A DNA stretch of 64,000 nt from Chitinophagaceae bacterium (GTDB lineage: Bacteria; Bacteroidota; Bacteroidia; Chitinophagales; Chitinophagaceae): positions 62,001 through 126,000 of the forward strand of contig JAIEMK010000036.1 of NCBI GenBank assembly GCA_019752295.1, given 5' to 3'. Both the position numbers and the translations under genes were made by a program. Positions 44,101-54,329 of the stretch are shown here, piece by piece. The notes beneath the pieces are model-generated. The model did no database searches. It had not been told where the DNA came from and saw only the letters and a list, made by a program, of their open reading frames with translations. How positions within the stretch are numbered: position 1 is the stretch's first letter; each line of letters opens with the position of its first letter.

Positions 44101-47100
44101 TTTGGATAAGAAGCTGACAATGCTGAAGCATCACTTCTCACACCAACAATTGATTTCACTGAACAATTATCCGTTGCAGTTGCATTAGTGATAGCCACTG
44201 TTGCAAAACATTTACCAGCATCTGTGCTAACTGATATATCACCAGGACAAATAATGGTTGGAGCAATATTATCTAGTACTGTTACACTGGCAGTTGCAGT
44301 TCCTGTATTACCATGAATATCTGTTACAGATAATACAACATTATTACCAATAGCAGGTAAAGCATATGTAAATGTTCCAGCATGGTATCTACTTGCTGGG
44401 CCACCATCCAGACTTTGTGGGTAAACAAATGAAGTACTTGGTGATGGGCCAAATCTTCCTCCATTTACAAAACTGATTGCACCACCATTTGTATTGGTAA
44501 TTGAAGAAGGACCACTTCCAATATTACCATTGAGTTCTGCACTATTATATCCAAGTGCAACAATACTATATTGGCCCGGGGCTAATGTTACTGGTGTTAT
44601 TGAACGCATGCGATGCTTATTCACCAATGGATCTCCAGAACCAGCAATGAACACATCTAGACCAGGTACAATAGTTTGCGTATTACGATTGAATACTGCA
44701 ACTCTAATTGATCCACCAGCCATGGTACCTGTGATGCCGTTTTGATTGTGATCAAATGCACCAAGTTGAGAGATTACGATACCACCTGCATTCAATACAT
44801 TGAAGTCCATTCCAAGTGTGCCATTCCAAGCTTGATTGCCCGTATTGGTAGCTCCTGTATATGCCATCACTTGAGTTCCAACAGCCGTAAGATTCGCGCA
44901 TGTGAAATTGTTCGGCGTAACGCTCATACTTGCAATACCACAATTATCGCTGCTATTATTATTGATCTGCGTAGCAGTTACTGATGCATTTCCATGAGCA
45001 TCTAAGTAAACTGTTACATCATTTGTATGAACCATCGGCAATTCTGCATCTGTTACCACCACATCGAAACTAGCTGTTGAGATTCCCAAATTATTAGTTG
45101 CTGTTGCAGTTACCTTAGTAGTACCTACATTAAATACCGTACCAGGTTGTATATCATAAGTAATGGTTGATGCCGGTATACCCGTTGTTTCTGTTGCAGC
45201 AAAGCTTGCAATACCACTACATAAACCTGCTGTATTATTCACTGTGATAGTTGATGGAACAACGATCACTGGTGCTAAACCAGATACGGTAATAGTGAAC
45301 GAATAGTTAGCAGTTAAGCCTGCTGCATCTGTTGCTTTATAAGTAACAGTTGATACGCCTATTGGGAAGGTTGATCCGCTTGCTAATCCTGCAGTTTTAA
45401 TAACTGTAACTGAAGGACAGTTATCAGTTGCGGTTGGTGTTGCATAACTTACTATTGCTCCTGCTGCACTTGTTGCTATTGCATTGATGTTAGATGGACC
45501 AACAATTGTTGGTGCTTCATTATCAGCTATAATAACCTTTTGAGTTATGGTAGTTGCATTTGATGAAGCATCAGTTGCTGTCCATGTAATAGTTGTTGTT
45601 CCTTTAGGATATGCCGCAGATAATGCAAGCGCATCACTTCTCACACCCGTAACAGTTGTGCTTCCACAAAGATCTGTTGCGGCTGGTGTTGGAACGTTTA
45701 CTGTTGCTGAACATACTCCTAAATCTGTATTGGCATTGAGATCTGCAATAACGCCACCAGAAATAAACACATAGATTTTTTTGTTTGAAACACCGGCAGC
45801 GTTCTGCATAAATGTCCAATCGGGATGTGCGTTTCCTGTATTATTTCCTATTCCTAAATCAGAGTTTCCTCCGCCTGCCCATCTATTATAAGCAAGCAAA
45901 GTTTGTTTAGTTCCATAGTTATGAACTTGAAATGATCCATAACAGTTCTGCGAAGTTATTTGATCATCAAAATCATAAGTTGATGCATTTGCACCTGGAA
46001 GTCCCAATCCATTTGTAGTATTATAACAATGACTCCATAATTCAATATTTCCTGTTGCAATATTAGTGCCCGTTGTAACACCTGCGTTGGCGCTAGCAAA
46101 CACATTCATATTGTTTACTTTTTGCTGCCACACAGTAGCGCCCGTTGGGATCCCAATTAAACTAGGATCACTTGTAAACTTATCCATCGATACCCATACC
46201 CACTTGCCGTTATCCAATTCCATATAATAAGCAACACGATTAAAACTAGCACCCGCTAATGCTGCTGCATTATTTACAGTATAAGGAATTTGTGTTTGTG
46301 AAGACCACTGTGCTGCATTTGGTACATTTAATTGATATACTAATTTATACTGAGCTGCTTCTGGCACATTCGCTAATATACTTGCAGGCGCATTACTTGT
46401 ATTTCCACTAAATGATGGCGCTTGTACATCTTTTATAGTTACAGTAAATGTTCCTGAAGAGACACCCACTGCATTTGTTGCAGTTGCTGTTATTGTGTGA
46501 ACACCTACAGATAAAGCGGTACCCGAACTAATCGAAGATCCGTTTTCTGTATACGTAATAGTTGAAGCTGGAATACCTGTAGTTTCGGTTGCAGCAAAAC
46601 TTGCTGTTGCTGTACACTGTCCTGCCGTGGCATTTAATGTACTATTAGCCGGCACTGCTATTACTGGAACGATTCCAGATACAACGATATTAAATGTTGT
46701 ATTCACAGAATTTCCTACAGCATCTGTTGCTGTTACTGTTACAGAAGTTGTACCTATCGGGAAGATGCTTCCACTTGCCGGAACTGCTGTTACAGTTGGT
46801 GTTGCAGTACAATTATCTGTTGCTGTTGGTAAAATATAAGTTACAACTGCTCCGTTTATACTTGTTGCATTTGTAGTAATATTTGATTGCGCAGAAGTAA
46901 ATGTTGGTGCAATATTATCTGATACAGTAACGGCTATTGCATTTGATACTGCCGACACACATCCATTACTATTCGTGATAACAACAGTATAAGATCCTGT
47001 TGTTGTTGCATTATAAGCACTTGACGTTGCACCAGGAATACTTACAGCATCTTTACTCCACTGATAAGTAAATCCTGTTCCTGTATTTGCATTTAAGATT

Positions 47101-49634
47101 ACTGTACTAGACGGACAAACTGCTGTTGCTCCACTTGCAGTAATTGTTGCAATTGGTAATGCATTCACTGTAACTGTAACTAGCGTTCTTGTTGCAGCAC
47201 ATACATATGGTGCTGCAATAAGTTCTACATAATAATTGCTTGTATTGCTTAATACTGCTGTTGTATAAGTAGCACCACTTGCCAATAAATTGCCGCCTGT
47301 AGCTGCATCGTACCATTTATATTGAGCACCTACAAAAGTACTTGCTGCTGTTAGGGTAGTTGAATTACCAGAACAAACGATGGTGGCTCCTGTAATTCCA
47401 CTAATAGTTGGAATGGCTCTAACAACTACTACTATCGAAGATCCTGTGATGGTATTTGAACAAGTTGTTGCACTTGCATCTTTAACAGAAATTAAAGTAT
47501 ATGTAAATGTTCCTGCAACACCTGTTGGAGCAGAAACAGTTGCAGTATTTCCAGTTGATATTACGGTTTGTTGTGCACCTCCATTAATGGTATAAGTAAA
47601 GGTATATGGCGCTGTTCCAGTTGCACCTGTAAAAGTTACCAATGGAGAAGCAGTATTAATACAAACATTTGTCGCACCGGTAATAGTTGCAGTTGGTAAA
47701 GGATTTACTGTTACTGTTTTTGTTTCAGAAACAGATACACAACCAGCAGCACTTGTTACTGTTACACCATAAGTTCCAGTTGTTGATACAGAAATACTTT
47801 GTGTTGTACTTCCATTACTCCATAAATATGTTTGTCCGACTGGAGTTGTAGAAACCCAAGTTGGATTATTTACTAATGTTCCAGTTCCATTACCTGCATC
47901 GTCTGATGTAGTAGTTCCAGTTCCTTCATCAAAACGATAATAGCGAATTAGGTTTGCTGTGCCAGTTGCAATTGGCATGGCATCTGCATCAGATAAAATC
48001 TGTGCAGATGTTCTTTGTACATTCCAAATTCGAAGATCATCGATCGTTCCTTGAAAGAAACGAGTATTGCCATTCCATGATCCTATATTATATGAATTAC
48101 CACCAATGATAGAAACTGTTGTGGTATAAACTGCTGTATTTGTAAGCACACCATTTACATAAAACTTCACATACTTTCCTGCTTTAGAATAAACTGCTGC
48201 AATGCGATAAGTAGTATTAGGTGAGAAAGTAGTAGCACAATATTGATCTTGTGGAGCATTTCCAGAAACAGAAAACTGGAGACTACCATTTGAAAATTGA
48301 TAATGAATGGCTCCGATACTATAATTATCATGATTCATGATCACGTTAAAACCACCTGCTGTTAAAGCAGTTGGCGTAACAGTTGCCTCATAAGTAATAT
48401 CATCTGTAGCAGCATAACCATTTGCTACTGAAACTGTATTTGATCCGTTGAATTGAAGCGCCGAAGTTGCTGCACTTAAAGTAATATTAGTACCGGCACA
48501 AATAGCAAGTGGCCCATTTGCCTTAATACTTGCAACTGGCAATCCACTAACCGTAATAACTTTTGTAAAGGTATTAACCACACCTCCCACAGTTACTGAA
48601 TAAGTAATGGTTGCAGATCCTGCAGATACACCAGTTACTGCTCCTGTTGAAGCATTAACGGTTGCTACCGCTGTATTACTACTTGTCCAAGATCCCGTAC
48701 CTGACTGCGCATATTTTACGATTACAATACCTGAACCTCCATCACCTCCATTACCTGATAAGGAATTATTGGCTCCGCCACCACCGCCACCGCCACCGGT
48801 GTTTGGTGTACCATTAGCACCTAGCATATTCACTGTATTACCTCCCTGACCACCACCACCAATTCCACCTTGATAATTTGCTGCTGTAACAACACCTTGT
48901 CCGCCGCCGCCGCCGCCAGCAAAACTTTGTGATACGCCAGTCATACTAGTTGTAAAACCCGGACCACCATTTGAACCCAATAATCCTGCGGTACTTGCTG
49001 CTGCACCTGTTGCACCACCACCACCATTTCCCATGGCAAAACAGCATCCCAATCCATTATTTTGATTACCTCCTGCAAAACCCTGACCAACCGTTCCAGC
49101 CCCACCAAAACTTCCGTTTGATCCGCCACCGCCTGATCCACCACTATTTGCATTAATATTATTTGTTCCCCCGCCGCCACCGCCGGTAGCAACAACAGAT
49201 CCAAATACGCTATTCCCCCCATTTAAACCATTATTTGGTTCTAATAAACTTCCCTGTCCGCCAGCTCCAATCACTACCGATTGAGAACCGCTTGTATTAT
49301 AAGATGAGCTATAGATCAAACCCCCTGCACCGCCACCACCTGCATGCCTTTTTCCACCACCGCCACCACCTGCTACAACTAAAAGCTCTGTATTGATATT
49401 GAGTCCTGCTGGTATTACAAAAGTTCCAGCACCGGTAAATGTGTGCACATTATAGCCACTAACATTTGTGATTGATCCACCACTGATTGTTGTAGAAGGC
49501 GCTACCAATGTTGTTGTGCCATTCACACAAACAGCCGAAGCTCCAGTGATTTGCGCATTTGTGTTGTTAATTGAGAATACTACAGATAAAATGGTTGCCA
49601 ATAAGATACCATACTTGCGTAAAGTTGCTTTCAT
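41157..49634 (-). CDS. Giant HYR-repeat cell-surface adhesin with T9SS sorting domain
   Basis: 2,825 residues. A signal peptide ends near NNTNAQ (28). Residues ~65-305 are extremely glycine-rich (runs of GGGGGG). A BIG2-like domain (~306-363: ATVNASTGAVTGVSAGSATI) and a LamG/concanavalin-like domain (~388-598) follow, then Ig/PKD-like modules to ~900 and a long series of HYR-type repeats (IFPIGTTSVTVTATDAVGNS, PTATDNC). Two non-repeat inserts (~1070-1295 and ~1595-1775) interrupt the series. An Asp/His-rich insert is near 2400-2425. The last ~85 residues (NVIVMPNPTTNYFTL, VMDASGRAI, GTFYGEF, KVLQLIKA) are a type A T9SS C-terminal domain. It is therefore exported through the T9SS and attached to the surface, probably for adhesion. 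Its own terminator lies at 41100-41127. Confidence 0.92.
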   Translation of the reverse strand: MKATLRKYGILLATILSVVFSINNTNAQITGASAVCVNGTTTLVAPSTTISGGSITNVSGYNVHTFTGAGTFVIPAGLNINTELLVVAGGGGGGKRHAGGGGAGGLIYSSSYNTSGSQSVVIGAGGQGSLLEPNNGLNGGNSVFGSVVATGGGGGGTNNINANSGGSGGGGSNGSFGGAGTVGQGFAGGNQNNGLGCCFAMGNGGGGATGAAASTAGLLGSNGGPGFTTSMTGVSQSFAGGGGGGQGVVTAANYQGGIGGGGQGGNTVNMLGANGTPNTGGGGGGGGANNSLSGNGGDGGSGIVIVKYAQSGTGSWTSSNTAVATVNASTGAVTGVSAGSATITYSVTVGGVVNTFTKVITVSGLPVASIKANGPLAICAGTNITLSAATSALQFNGSNTVSVANGYAATDDITYEATVTPTALTAGGFNVIMNHDNYSIGAIHYQFSNGSLQFSVSGNAPQDQYCATTFSPNTTYRIAAVYSKAGKYVKFYVNGVLTNTAVYTTTVSIIGGNSYNIGSWNGNTRFFQGTIDDLRIWNVQRTSAQILSDADAMPIATGTANLIRYYRFDEGTGTTTSDDAGNGTGTLVNNPTWVSTTPVGQTYLWSNGSTTQSISVSTTGTYGVTVTSAAGCVSVSETKTVTVNPLPTATITGATNVCINTASPLVTFTGATGTAPYTFTYTINGGAQQTVISTGNTATVSAPTGVAGTFTYTLISVKDASATTCSNTITGSSIVVVVRAIPTISGITGATIVCSGNSTTLTAASTFVGAQYKWYDAATGGNLLASGATYTTAVLSNTSNYYVELIAAPYVCAATRTLVTVTVNALPIATITASGATAVCPSSTVILNANTGTGFTYQWSKDAVSIPGATSSAYNATTTGSYTVVITNSNGCVSAVSNAIAVTVSDNIAPTFTSAQSNITTNATSINGAVVTYILPTATDNCTATPTVTAVPASGSIFPIGTTSVTVTATDAVGNSVNTTFNIVVSGIVPVIAVPANSTLNATAGQCTATASFAATETTGIPASTITYTENGSSISSGTALSVGVHTITATATNAVGVSSGTFTVTIKDVQAPSFSGNTSNAPASILANVPEAAQYKLVYQLNVPNAAQWSSQTQIPYTVNNAAALAGASFNRVAYYMELDNGKWVWVSMDKFTSDPSLIGIPTGATVWQQKVNNMNVFASANAGVTTGTNIATGNIELWSHCYNTTNGLGLPGANASTYDFDDQITSQNCYGSFQVHNYGTKQTLLAYNRWAGGGNSDLGIGNNTGNAHPDWTFMQNAAGVSNKKIYVFISGGVIADLNANTDLGVCSATVNVPTPAATDLCGSTTVTGVRSDALALSAAYPKGTTTITWTATDASSNATTITQKVIIADNEAPTIVGPSNINAIATSAAGAIVSYATPTATDNCPSVTVIKTAGLASGSTFPIGVSTVTYKATDAAGLTANYSFTITVSGLAPVIVVPSTITVNNTAGLCSGIASFAATETTGIPASTITYDIQPGTVFNVGTTKVTATATNNLGISTASFDVVVTDAELPMVHTNDVTVYLDAHGNASVTATQINNNSSDNCGIASMSVTPNNFTCANLTAVGTQVMAYTGATNTGNQAWNGTLGMDFNVLNAGGIVISQLGAFDHNQNGITGTMAGGSIRVAVFNRNTQTIVPGLDVFIAGSGDPLVNKHRMRSITPVTLAPGQYSIVALGYNSAELNGNIGSGPSSITNTNGGAISFVNGGRFGPSPSTSFVYPQSLDGGPASRYHAGTFTYALPAIGNNVVLSVTDIHGNTGTATASVTVLDNIAPTIICPGDISVSTDAGKCFATVAITNATATDNCSVKSIVGVRSDASALSASYPKGITTIIWTATDASGNQSTCTQTITVTDTEAPVIAAIADINAIATSAAGAVVNYTAPIGTDNCPGATTVMTAGLASGSTFPIGTTVVTYTVTDASGLTASTSFNITVVGIAPVIVAPDNYIVNSEAGKCGASVNFAATETTAIPASTIAYTENGNAIISGNYFTVGTHIITATATNAVGSSSVDFTIMVVDHEKPTITTTDQTQTADAGSCQATVTVAAPVTSDNCAVASVTNSINGTNNASGIYSVGTTTITWTVTDIHGNVSTAVQNITVNDDEKPVVKTQNLTIQLDANGVANITAAQINNGSTDNCGIASYSLDKSSFYCSNVGINTITLTVTDIHGNVNTATAMVTVQDLIAPVAIAKNITIGLSAVGGTATITAADINNGSTDACGIASMSVVPASFSCANIGANTVTLTVTDNNGNISTTTAIVTVVDDKGPVPTKILANATGECYATVLTLKPGEEAEQEDDGKIELENYYLVAPTAMDNCSGLIVGTTTDPLTYYNQGTYTIHWKYVDAKGNVTIQEQKVVVSDDIAPTPKLKLLPTITGNCSLTIRTDQHSDHGEGGDREEGDSHEDGGDHDLAAPWAKDNCSGWIKGTTTDPLVFNAQGTYTIHWSYNDGHGNISTQNQTVIIKDNVKPVIKTPANTSVSCGVVATPAITGTATATDNCSGLVVITYTDVLSGTSIVRTWKATDAAGNFSTGLQTITLSPAFTASISSVPTSNVYTGSGSTNLYLGYGAQSTTLQVGSLPASGAPYSYVWTAAKGTAISSLSSTSSAAPVFSATSNGVSNFTVIVTNKNGCTATATISICVTDIRVAGSNGAKVWISHSTNGKGGDLKSMSVLVSAVAAHLANDKGDRLGNTEQQPCSQNTASAVDPSVPQELLISKKMGLETANAEEGLNVIVMPNPTTNYFTLKLLSKHKAPISLRVMDASGRAIEAKQQLEPNSTIQIGNSYPSGTFYGEFIQGNQRKVLQLIKARG
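43600..46640 (-). repeat. Long-period internal repeats in the adhesin gene
   Basis: A unit of about 1.4-1.5 kb recurs. The segment encoding IPASTITYTENG/TYDIQPG lies at ~43.67, 45.17 and 46.56 kb with near-identical flanks (GTTTCTGTTGC, GCAGCAAA). CCGCTTGCTAATCCTGC occurs at ~43.87 and 45.37 kb. These are duplicated HYR blocks, and recombination between them could change adhesin length. Confidence 0.7.
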
Positions 49635-49858
49635 AAGTCAGTTTAATTAGGGGTTAAAACGCTGAATAAATTCAACATTTTGCGAAAAGTAAAACTTGTA
49701 TTGACGAAAGAGAAATGAAATTGATGTACTGATTGATTTAGTAGATGTTGTATCCGATTCAGTAGATAATAAAAAATAATATCAACTATTTTCAAGTTTT
49801 CCTATTTTTAAATCGCTGTAAGGGTCTATCTTTCAAAGCCTTATCATAAAATCGCAAA

Positions 49859-50650
49859 ATGAACTATACCTGCATCCTCGTAGAAGATAACATCCTGGAG
49901 CGCGATTCTCTTGCGATGAAAATTAATAAGATCAACGGACTACACCTGAAAGCCTGCCTAGAAAACGGTTTAGAAGCATTGAATTATCTTAAAAAAAATG
50001 AGGTGGATATGGTTATCTCAGATATAGATATGCCCGATCTTTCTGGCCTCGCGTTGATTAAAAGTTTGACTAATCCACCCGTTTTCATACTTACATCCTC
50101 TTTTTCTGAACACGCTGCCGAAAGTTTTGAGTTAGATGTGATTGATTATATTGTTAAGCCAGTGAAGATTGAGCGACTAAATAAAGCGGTTGATAAAGCC
50201 ATTGACTATTTAATATCCAAAAACAAACAGCTTCAGGAACCCATCATCAAATCGATTGTTTCTTCCTCAACTCCAACAACATCAGAAGTAATTAGAACTA
50301 TTGGAGCTGAAGAATACGTTTTTATCAAGGAAAATAATACCCATATCAAACTCAATATGGGCGACATATTATATATAGAAAGCTTGGGTGATTTTTCAAA
50401 AATCTACATTGTGGGTGGCAAGTCGCATATGGCGTTGATTAGTTTGAAGAATCTGGAAAAACAATTACCCTCCAATCTTTTCATGCGCGTACACAAACAA
50501 TATATTGTCAACACACTGCATATCAAAAATATCAGTGCTTCCGATATCAGACTCAGCAATAATACCCTTGTACCCATTAGTATTTCCTACAAACAATCCC
50601 TTCAAGAAAACCTCATCAATAAAAAATCGTTGACCCGCTTTATCGAATAG
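49859..50650 (+). CDS. LytTR-type response regulator
   Basis: 263 residues. The receiver domain (1 to ~120) has acidic residues VEDN, the phospho-acceptor D55 in ISDIDMPD, T/S in FILTSSFS, and K108 region IVKPVKIERL. The C-terminal LytTR DNA-binding domain (about 155-255) has YIESLGDFSKIYIVGG, FMRVHKQYIVN and LSNNTLVPIS. It would bind direct repeats in promoters after phosphorylation by a histidine kinase. The gene is divergent from the giant adhesin (224 bp gap), which is a plausible target. The kinase at 53.0 kb is a candidate partner. Confidence 0.93.
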   Translation: MNYTCILVEDNILERDSLAMKINKINGLHLKACLENGLEALNYLKKNEVDMVISDIDMPDLSGLALIKSLTNPPVFILTSSFSEHAAESFELDVIDYIVKPVKIERLNKAVDKAIDYLISKNKQLQEPIIKSIVSSSTPTTSEVIRTIGAEEYVFIKENNTHIKLNMGDILYIESLGDFSKIYIVGGKSHMALISLKNLEKQLPSNLFMRVHKQYIVNTLHIKNISASDIRLSNNTLVPISISYKQSLQENLINKKSLTRFIE

Positions 50651-50666
50651 CAATTAAAAATTGATT

Positions 50667-52985
50667 TTAGAAACCCGTTTTTACTTCCTTAGTCTGGGAA
50701 TATCCACCCTGTCCGCTCACTGAAGCTTTTTCTGCGCGAACACGATAATAATAAGTAGTTCCTGGTTTAAGTCCACGAACAGTATATTGATTGTCTTTTA
50801 ATTTCAATGCCCGAAAACCCGGAACAAAACTGCTGAAATCAGGGTCTTCAGAAAGATCAAAAAGATAATGCTCTACCATACCCATTTTTGGTATTTCCCA
50901 ATTGGCCCTGAAACCTGTTGCAACAATTTCTGTAGCATTCATTTCTTTGGGAATCATTAAAGCATAGCTTTCCACCCAATTACTTATCGTGTCGTTCAAT
51001 GATTTGAAATTTACCAATGACCCATCATTCCCGTTTCCACTAACATCAATCAAACTGGTTTGCATTTGATTATTCCCACCGCTTTGCCCCAAATTAAAAT
51101 TATAATAAGCAACCAAATTGGGGTTTGGTACCCTAATTATCCGATTCATATCTTCCTGTATACTACTTGAACGATCAGAATTAAAAACGCGTAGTTCATC
51201 AAGTGAAAAAGCAAGTCTTTCATCAAAGCCCAAATACATTCCTGTTTTTCCACGACTCAATGGAAAGCCCGTATAAATAGCATCTCCTAAAATTCCGTTG
51301 ACAAAAATCTTCATTGAATCTGACCTGAACACGGCTGCTACAAAATACCATTTGCCTTTTTCGAATGAGTTTTTTGGGTGTACAAATCTTTGTCCCTCTT
51401 TCAAACCATCACCCGAACAAACACTTGCATAAAAAATTAGATTACTATCAACTCCAATAGAATAACTATCATCGTAAGAAAACATCTCATTTCGTTTGAC
51501 CATAATCCGCGCAAATTTTCCGTTAATATTTCTCACATTCACCCAAAGCTCAACAGTAACAACTGGTGGTTTCAAACATTCGGCGTCCTGAATAATTACT
51601 CTATCATCAAAGCCATCAAAACTCAAAGCATTACCTGGTTGTGGTGACACTGTAAAAGAAATATTCGCAGAACTTGAGCCCATATTATTATAAGCCGAAA
51701 CCCTGTATTGACTATTGATACTATTTTCCAATGCAGTTCCGCCAAAACTGCCGGTTCTATGATTGAACCAAATGCCCTTTGGCAAAAATTCGGGGCTGAT
51801 AGAATAACCATGCGTTTCAATTTTTCGAATCTTATTGTTGAGTTGATCGGCCACAAATAAATTGCCCGATTCATCGATCGTTAATCCGTTCGGAAAATAA
51901 AATCCGGCGCGCACACCCAGTGAATCGTCCTGCGACCCGGAAGCACCACTACCAGCAAGTGTAGTTACAGCACCTGATACAGAAATTTTCCGTATCAAAT
52001 GATTTGCCACATCGCCCACAAACAAATTGTCTGCCTTATCAATTGCCAGAGCTCTTGGGTGATTAAAGTTGGCGAGTACGCCGATTATATTATCTGCTGA
52101 GCCTGCAATTCCCGAACCGGCAAAAGTGCTCACTACTCCTTCGGCATTTATTTTTCTTATCCGGTGATTGAGCTGATCGGCCACAAATACATTGCCCTTT
52201 CTGTCGATGGCAATACCATTGGGTTGATTGAAAGAAGCTTTCAATCCATCTGAATCATCATGCGATCCCGCAAAACCTGTTCCTGCAATGGTACTCACCA
52301 CGCCCCATTTACTAATTTTTCGAATGGCATGATTTCCTTCATCCGCCACCAATAAATTTCCTTCTGTATCCATGGCAAGATCTACCGGGAAAGCAAAACT
52401 TGCACTTAGCGGATTCGCTGAATTTACAAAACCCTGTTTGCCACTTCCTGCAAAAACACTTACGGCACCCGATGAACTAATCAGCCTTATCTGATGATTA
52501 AAAATGTCGGCTACATATAAATTATTATCTCTGTCAAAAGCCATTCCCGAAGGACCATGAAAACTTGCCAGTATCCCTTTGCTATTATTTTCTTTGCCTT
52601 CTTTACCCAAACCGGCAAACGTAGAAACAATACCTTCTGATGTAATTTTTCGAATGGCCTGATTGCCCTCTTCTGAAACATAGAGGTTCCCAAAATGGTC
52701 GCTAATAATTTTTGAGGGATGATAAAATCTGGATTTATTTGCCGCACTATTTACCCATCCGGCCATACCTGTTCCAGCATACGAGCTAGTGTTGCCATAT
52801 ATTTCATTCGGCACAGTGCCACCAGCATTGGTAGGGTTTATGAGATTAATTACAGAATCGAGTGTCAATAATTTTTGTGACGGATAATTAATAACTGGTG
52901 CTTGTGCCATCAAGCAACTCGGAGCAAATATGATCCACCCGCAAAAGCCGATTTTCAAAAATATATTTGTCTTCTTATCGCTCAT
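50667..52985 (-). CDS. Exported NHL-repeat/LamG/fibronectin III protein
   Basis: 772 residues from the ATG at 52985; a TTG nine bases upstream is possible. A signal peptide ends near SCLMAQ. Residues ~70-400 contain about six NHL beta-propeller repeats (FHGPSGMAFDRDNNLYVADI, NHQIRLISSSGAVSVFAGSG and variants). A LamG-type domain (~450-640) and a fibronectin III domain (~690-772, WEIPKMGMVEHYLFDLS, GLKPGTTYYYRVRA) follow. No T9SS C-terminal domain is seen, so it may stay periplasmic or use another export signal. It lies 28 bp downstream of the histidine kinase gene and may be cotranscribed with it. Confidence 0.87.
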   Translation of the reverse strand: MSDKKTNIFLKIGFCGWIIFAPSCLMAQAPVINYPSQKLLTLDSVINLINPTNAGGTVPNEIYGNTSSYAGTGMAGWVNSAANKSRFYHPSKIISDHFGNLYVSEEGNQAIRKITSEGIVSTFAGLGKEGKENNSKGILASFHGPSGMAFDRDNNLYVADIFNHQIRLISSSGAVSVFAGSGKQGFVNSANPLSASFAFPVDLAMDTEGNLLVADEGNHAIRKISKWGVVSTIAGTGFAGSHDDSDGLKASFNQPNGIAIDRKGNVFVADQLNHRIRKINAEGVVSTFAGSGIAGSADNIIGVLANFNHPRALAIDKADNLFVGDVANHLIRKISVSGAVTTLAGSGASGSQDDSLGVRAGFYFPNGLTIDESGNLFVADQLNNKIRKIETHGYSISPEFLPKGIWFNHRTGSFGGTALENSINSQYRVSAYNNMGSSSANISFTVSPQPGNALSFDGFDDRVIIQDAECLKPPVVTVELWVNVRNINGKFARIMVKRNEMFSYDDSYSIGVDSNLIFYASVCSGDGLKEGQRFVHPKNSFEKGKWYFVAAVFRSDSMKIFVNGILGDAIYTGFPLSRGKTGMYLGFDERLAFSLDELRVFNSDRSSSIQEDMNRIIRVPNPNLVAYYNFNLGQSGGNNQMQTSLIDVSGNGNDGSLVNFKSLNDTISNWVESYALMIPKEMNATEIVATGFRANWEIPKMGMVEHYLFDLSEDPDFSSFVPGFRALKLKDNQYTVRGLKPGTTYYYRVRAEKASVSGQGGYSQTKEVKTGF

Positions 52986-53013
52986 TCTGATCAAATCAAT
53001 TTCTAAATAATTA

Positions 53014-54225
53014 TTAAATTGCTTTGGGCAAAGTCAACTCAAACACCAAGCCCTTGTCGTTTTTGTTTTTAGCAACCTGTATATTTCCATGCATCAGGGC
53101 TGCAAAAGTTTTGCAAAGCAATAATCCCAGCCCCGTTCCCTTTTCTCTTGCAGTACCAATTGTACTCTTTAATGGTTTTTTGCCGCTTGCATTAAAGAGA
53201 TTGATTTTTTCTTGCTCCATTCCCAGACCTTCGTCGCGCACAGAAAAAATAATTTTACCCTCTACTTCCTTTGCCGAACAAAGGATATTTTCATGAGCAG
53301 AACTATATTTGATGGCATTGCTCAGGAGGTTTCGCACAATCAGGTCAACCATATTCTTGTCGGCCATTGCCAGAAATCCAATTTCAATATCGTTGTGTAT
53401 GTTTATTTTTTTTGCTTTTGCACGATCAGCAAAAAGTTCAATAATTTCTTCTGTTACAAGGGCCATGTCTACCGCAATAAGGGTAGAATTAAATCCATGC
53501 ATTTGGGTGGCCGCCCAGTTGAGCAAGTTATTCATGGTGGCCGAAGTTTGATTCAGTGTAACTGAAATCTGATCAAGATAAAGACCCATTTTTTCTTCTG
53601 AAATAGCACCGGCTTTGATCAGTTCTGAAAAAGACAACAAACTATTCACCGGCGTGCGCATGTCGTGACTCACCACACCAAGCAAAGTGTCTTTCACCAT
53701 CCCCATTTCTTCAAGTTCTGTGTGCTGTGCCGAAATTACAGCGTTCAGTCGTTTGGTTTTTCGCTGATTATAAAAAGTTACACTTGCAAAAACGATTACA
53801 ATTAAAAATAATAACGACAAATAAAAAGTCCATCTCTTGTTGATCAATAATTCTTTTTCCTTTGTTTTTATTTCTTCGTCTTTCACATATTCGCGTAAGC
53901 GCGATTGCAGTTGAATTTGTTTGGCCACCTGTTCTGCATTTTTCTTTTCTAATTCCAGCTCACGTTGATCCTTTTGAATTTTTAATTCCATCAATTGCCT
54001 TTCCTGTTTAGTAAGTGCTTGCTTCTGCTGCTCAAATAATTGCTTCTGCCTCGCCTGTTCTACTAATTCCGCTTGTTGCCGCCTAGATAACAACAAGGTC
54101 TGTTGTGTTTCACTGTTTTTTTGAGCAGATACATTCACTGGGGTACGGTCCATTCCCTTCCTGTTCTGCGAGAAGCTCTGTTTGCAAAAGCAAAATAGAA
54201 AAATAAACAAGAGTCTGATTGCCAT
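53014..54225 (-). CDS. Sensor histidine kinase
   Basis: 403 residues. Signal peptide (ending FSQN), a periplasmic Gln/Lys-rich coiled coil (~45-125), one membrane segment (~130-148, WTFYLSLLFLIVIVFASVTF), then HisKA with H187 in GVVSHDMRTPVNSLLSFSEL and a HATPase domain (N box NLLSNAIKYS, DEGLGME, GTGLGLLLCK). It autophosphorylates on H187 and transfers to a response regulator. No regulator gene is directly attached; the LytTR regulator 2.4 kb away is a guess. The periplasmic part contains no TPRs or known ligand domain. Confidence 0.9.
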   Translation of the reverse strand: MAIRLLFIFLFCFCKQSFSQNRKGMDRTPVNVSAQKNSETQQTLLLSRRQQAELVEQARQKQLFEQQKQALTKQERQLMELKIQKDQRELELEKKNAEQVAKQIQLQSRLREYVKDEEIKTKEKELLINKRWTFYLSLLFLIVIVFASVTFYNQRKTKRLNAVISAQHTELEEMGMVKDTLLGVVSHDMRTPVNSLLSFSELIKAGAISEEKMGLYLDQISVTLNQTSATMNNLLNWAATQMHGFNSTLIAVDMALVTEEIIELFADRAKAKKINIHNDIEIGFLAMADKNMVDLIVRNLLSNAIKYSSAHENILCSAKEVEGKIIFSVRDEGLGMEQEKINLFNASGKKPLKSTIGTAREKGTGLGLLLCKTFAALMHGNIQVAKNKNDKGLVFELTLPKAI

Positions 54226-54329
54226 TAATTTGCGCTACGTTTTTCCAATTCTTAATTGTTAATTATACATCAAATCCTTTACTCGTTTTGATGAATCATG
54301 AACGAAGTATTTACTGTTTAAATAGCCGA

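Noticed and set aside
48607..48849. Proline-rich frame antisense to the glycine-rich adhesin region
   Set aside because: Direct reverse complement of glycine codons; no start context or neighbours support it.
41157..49634. Repeats in the adhesin gene considered as a CRISPR array
   Set aside because: Repeats are long, diverged and in frame with HYR modules; there are no short identical repeats with unique spacers and no cas genes.
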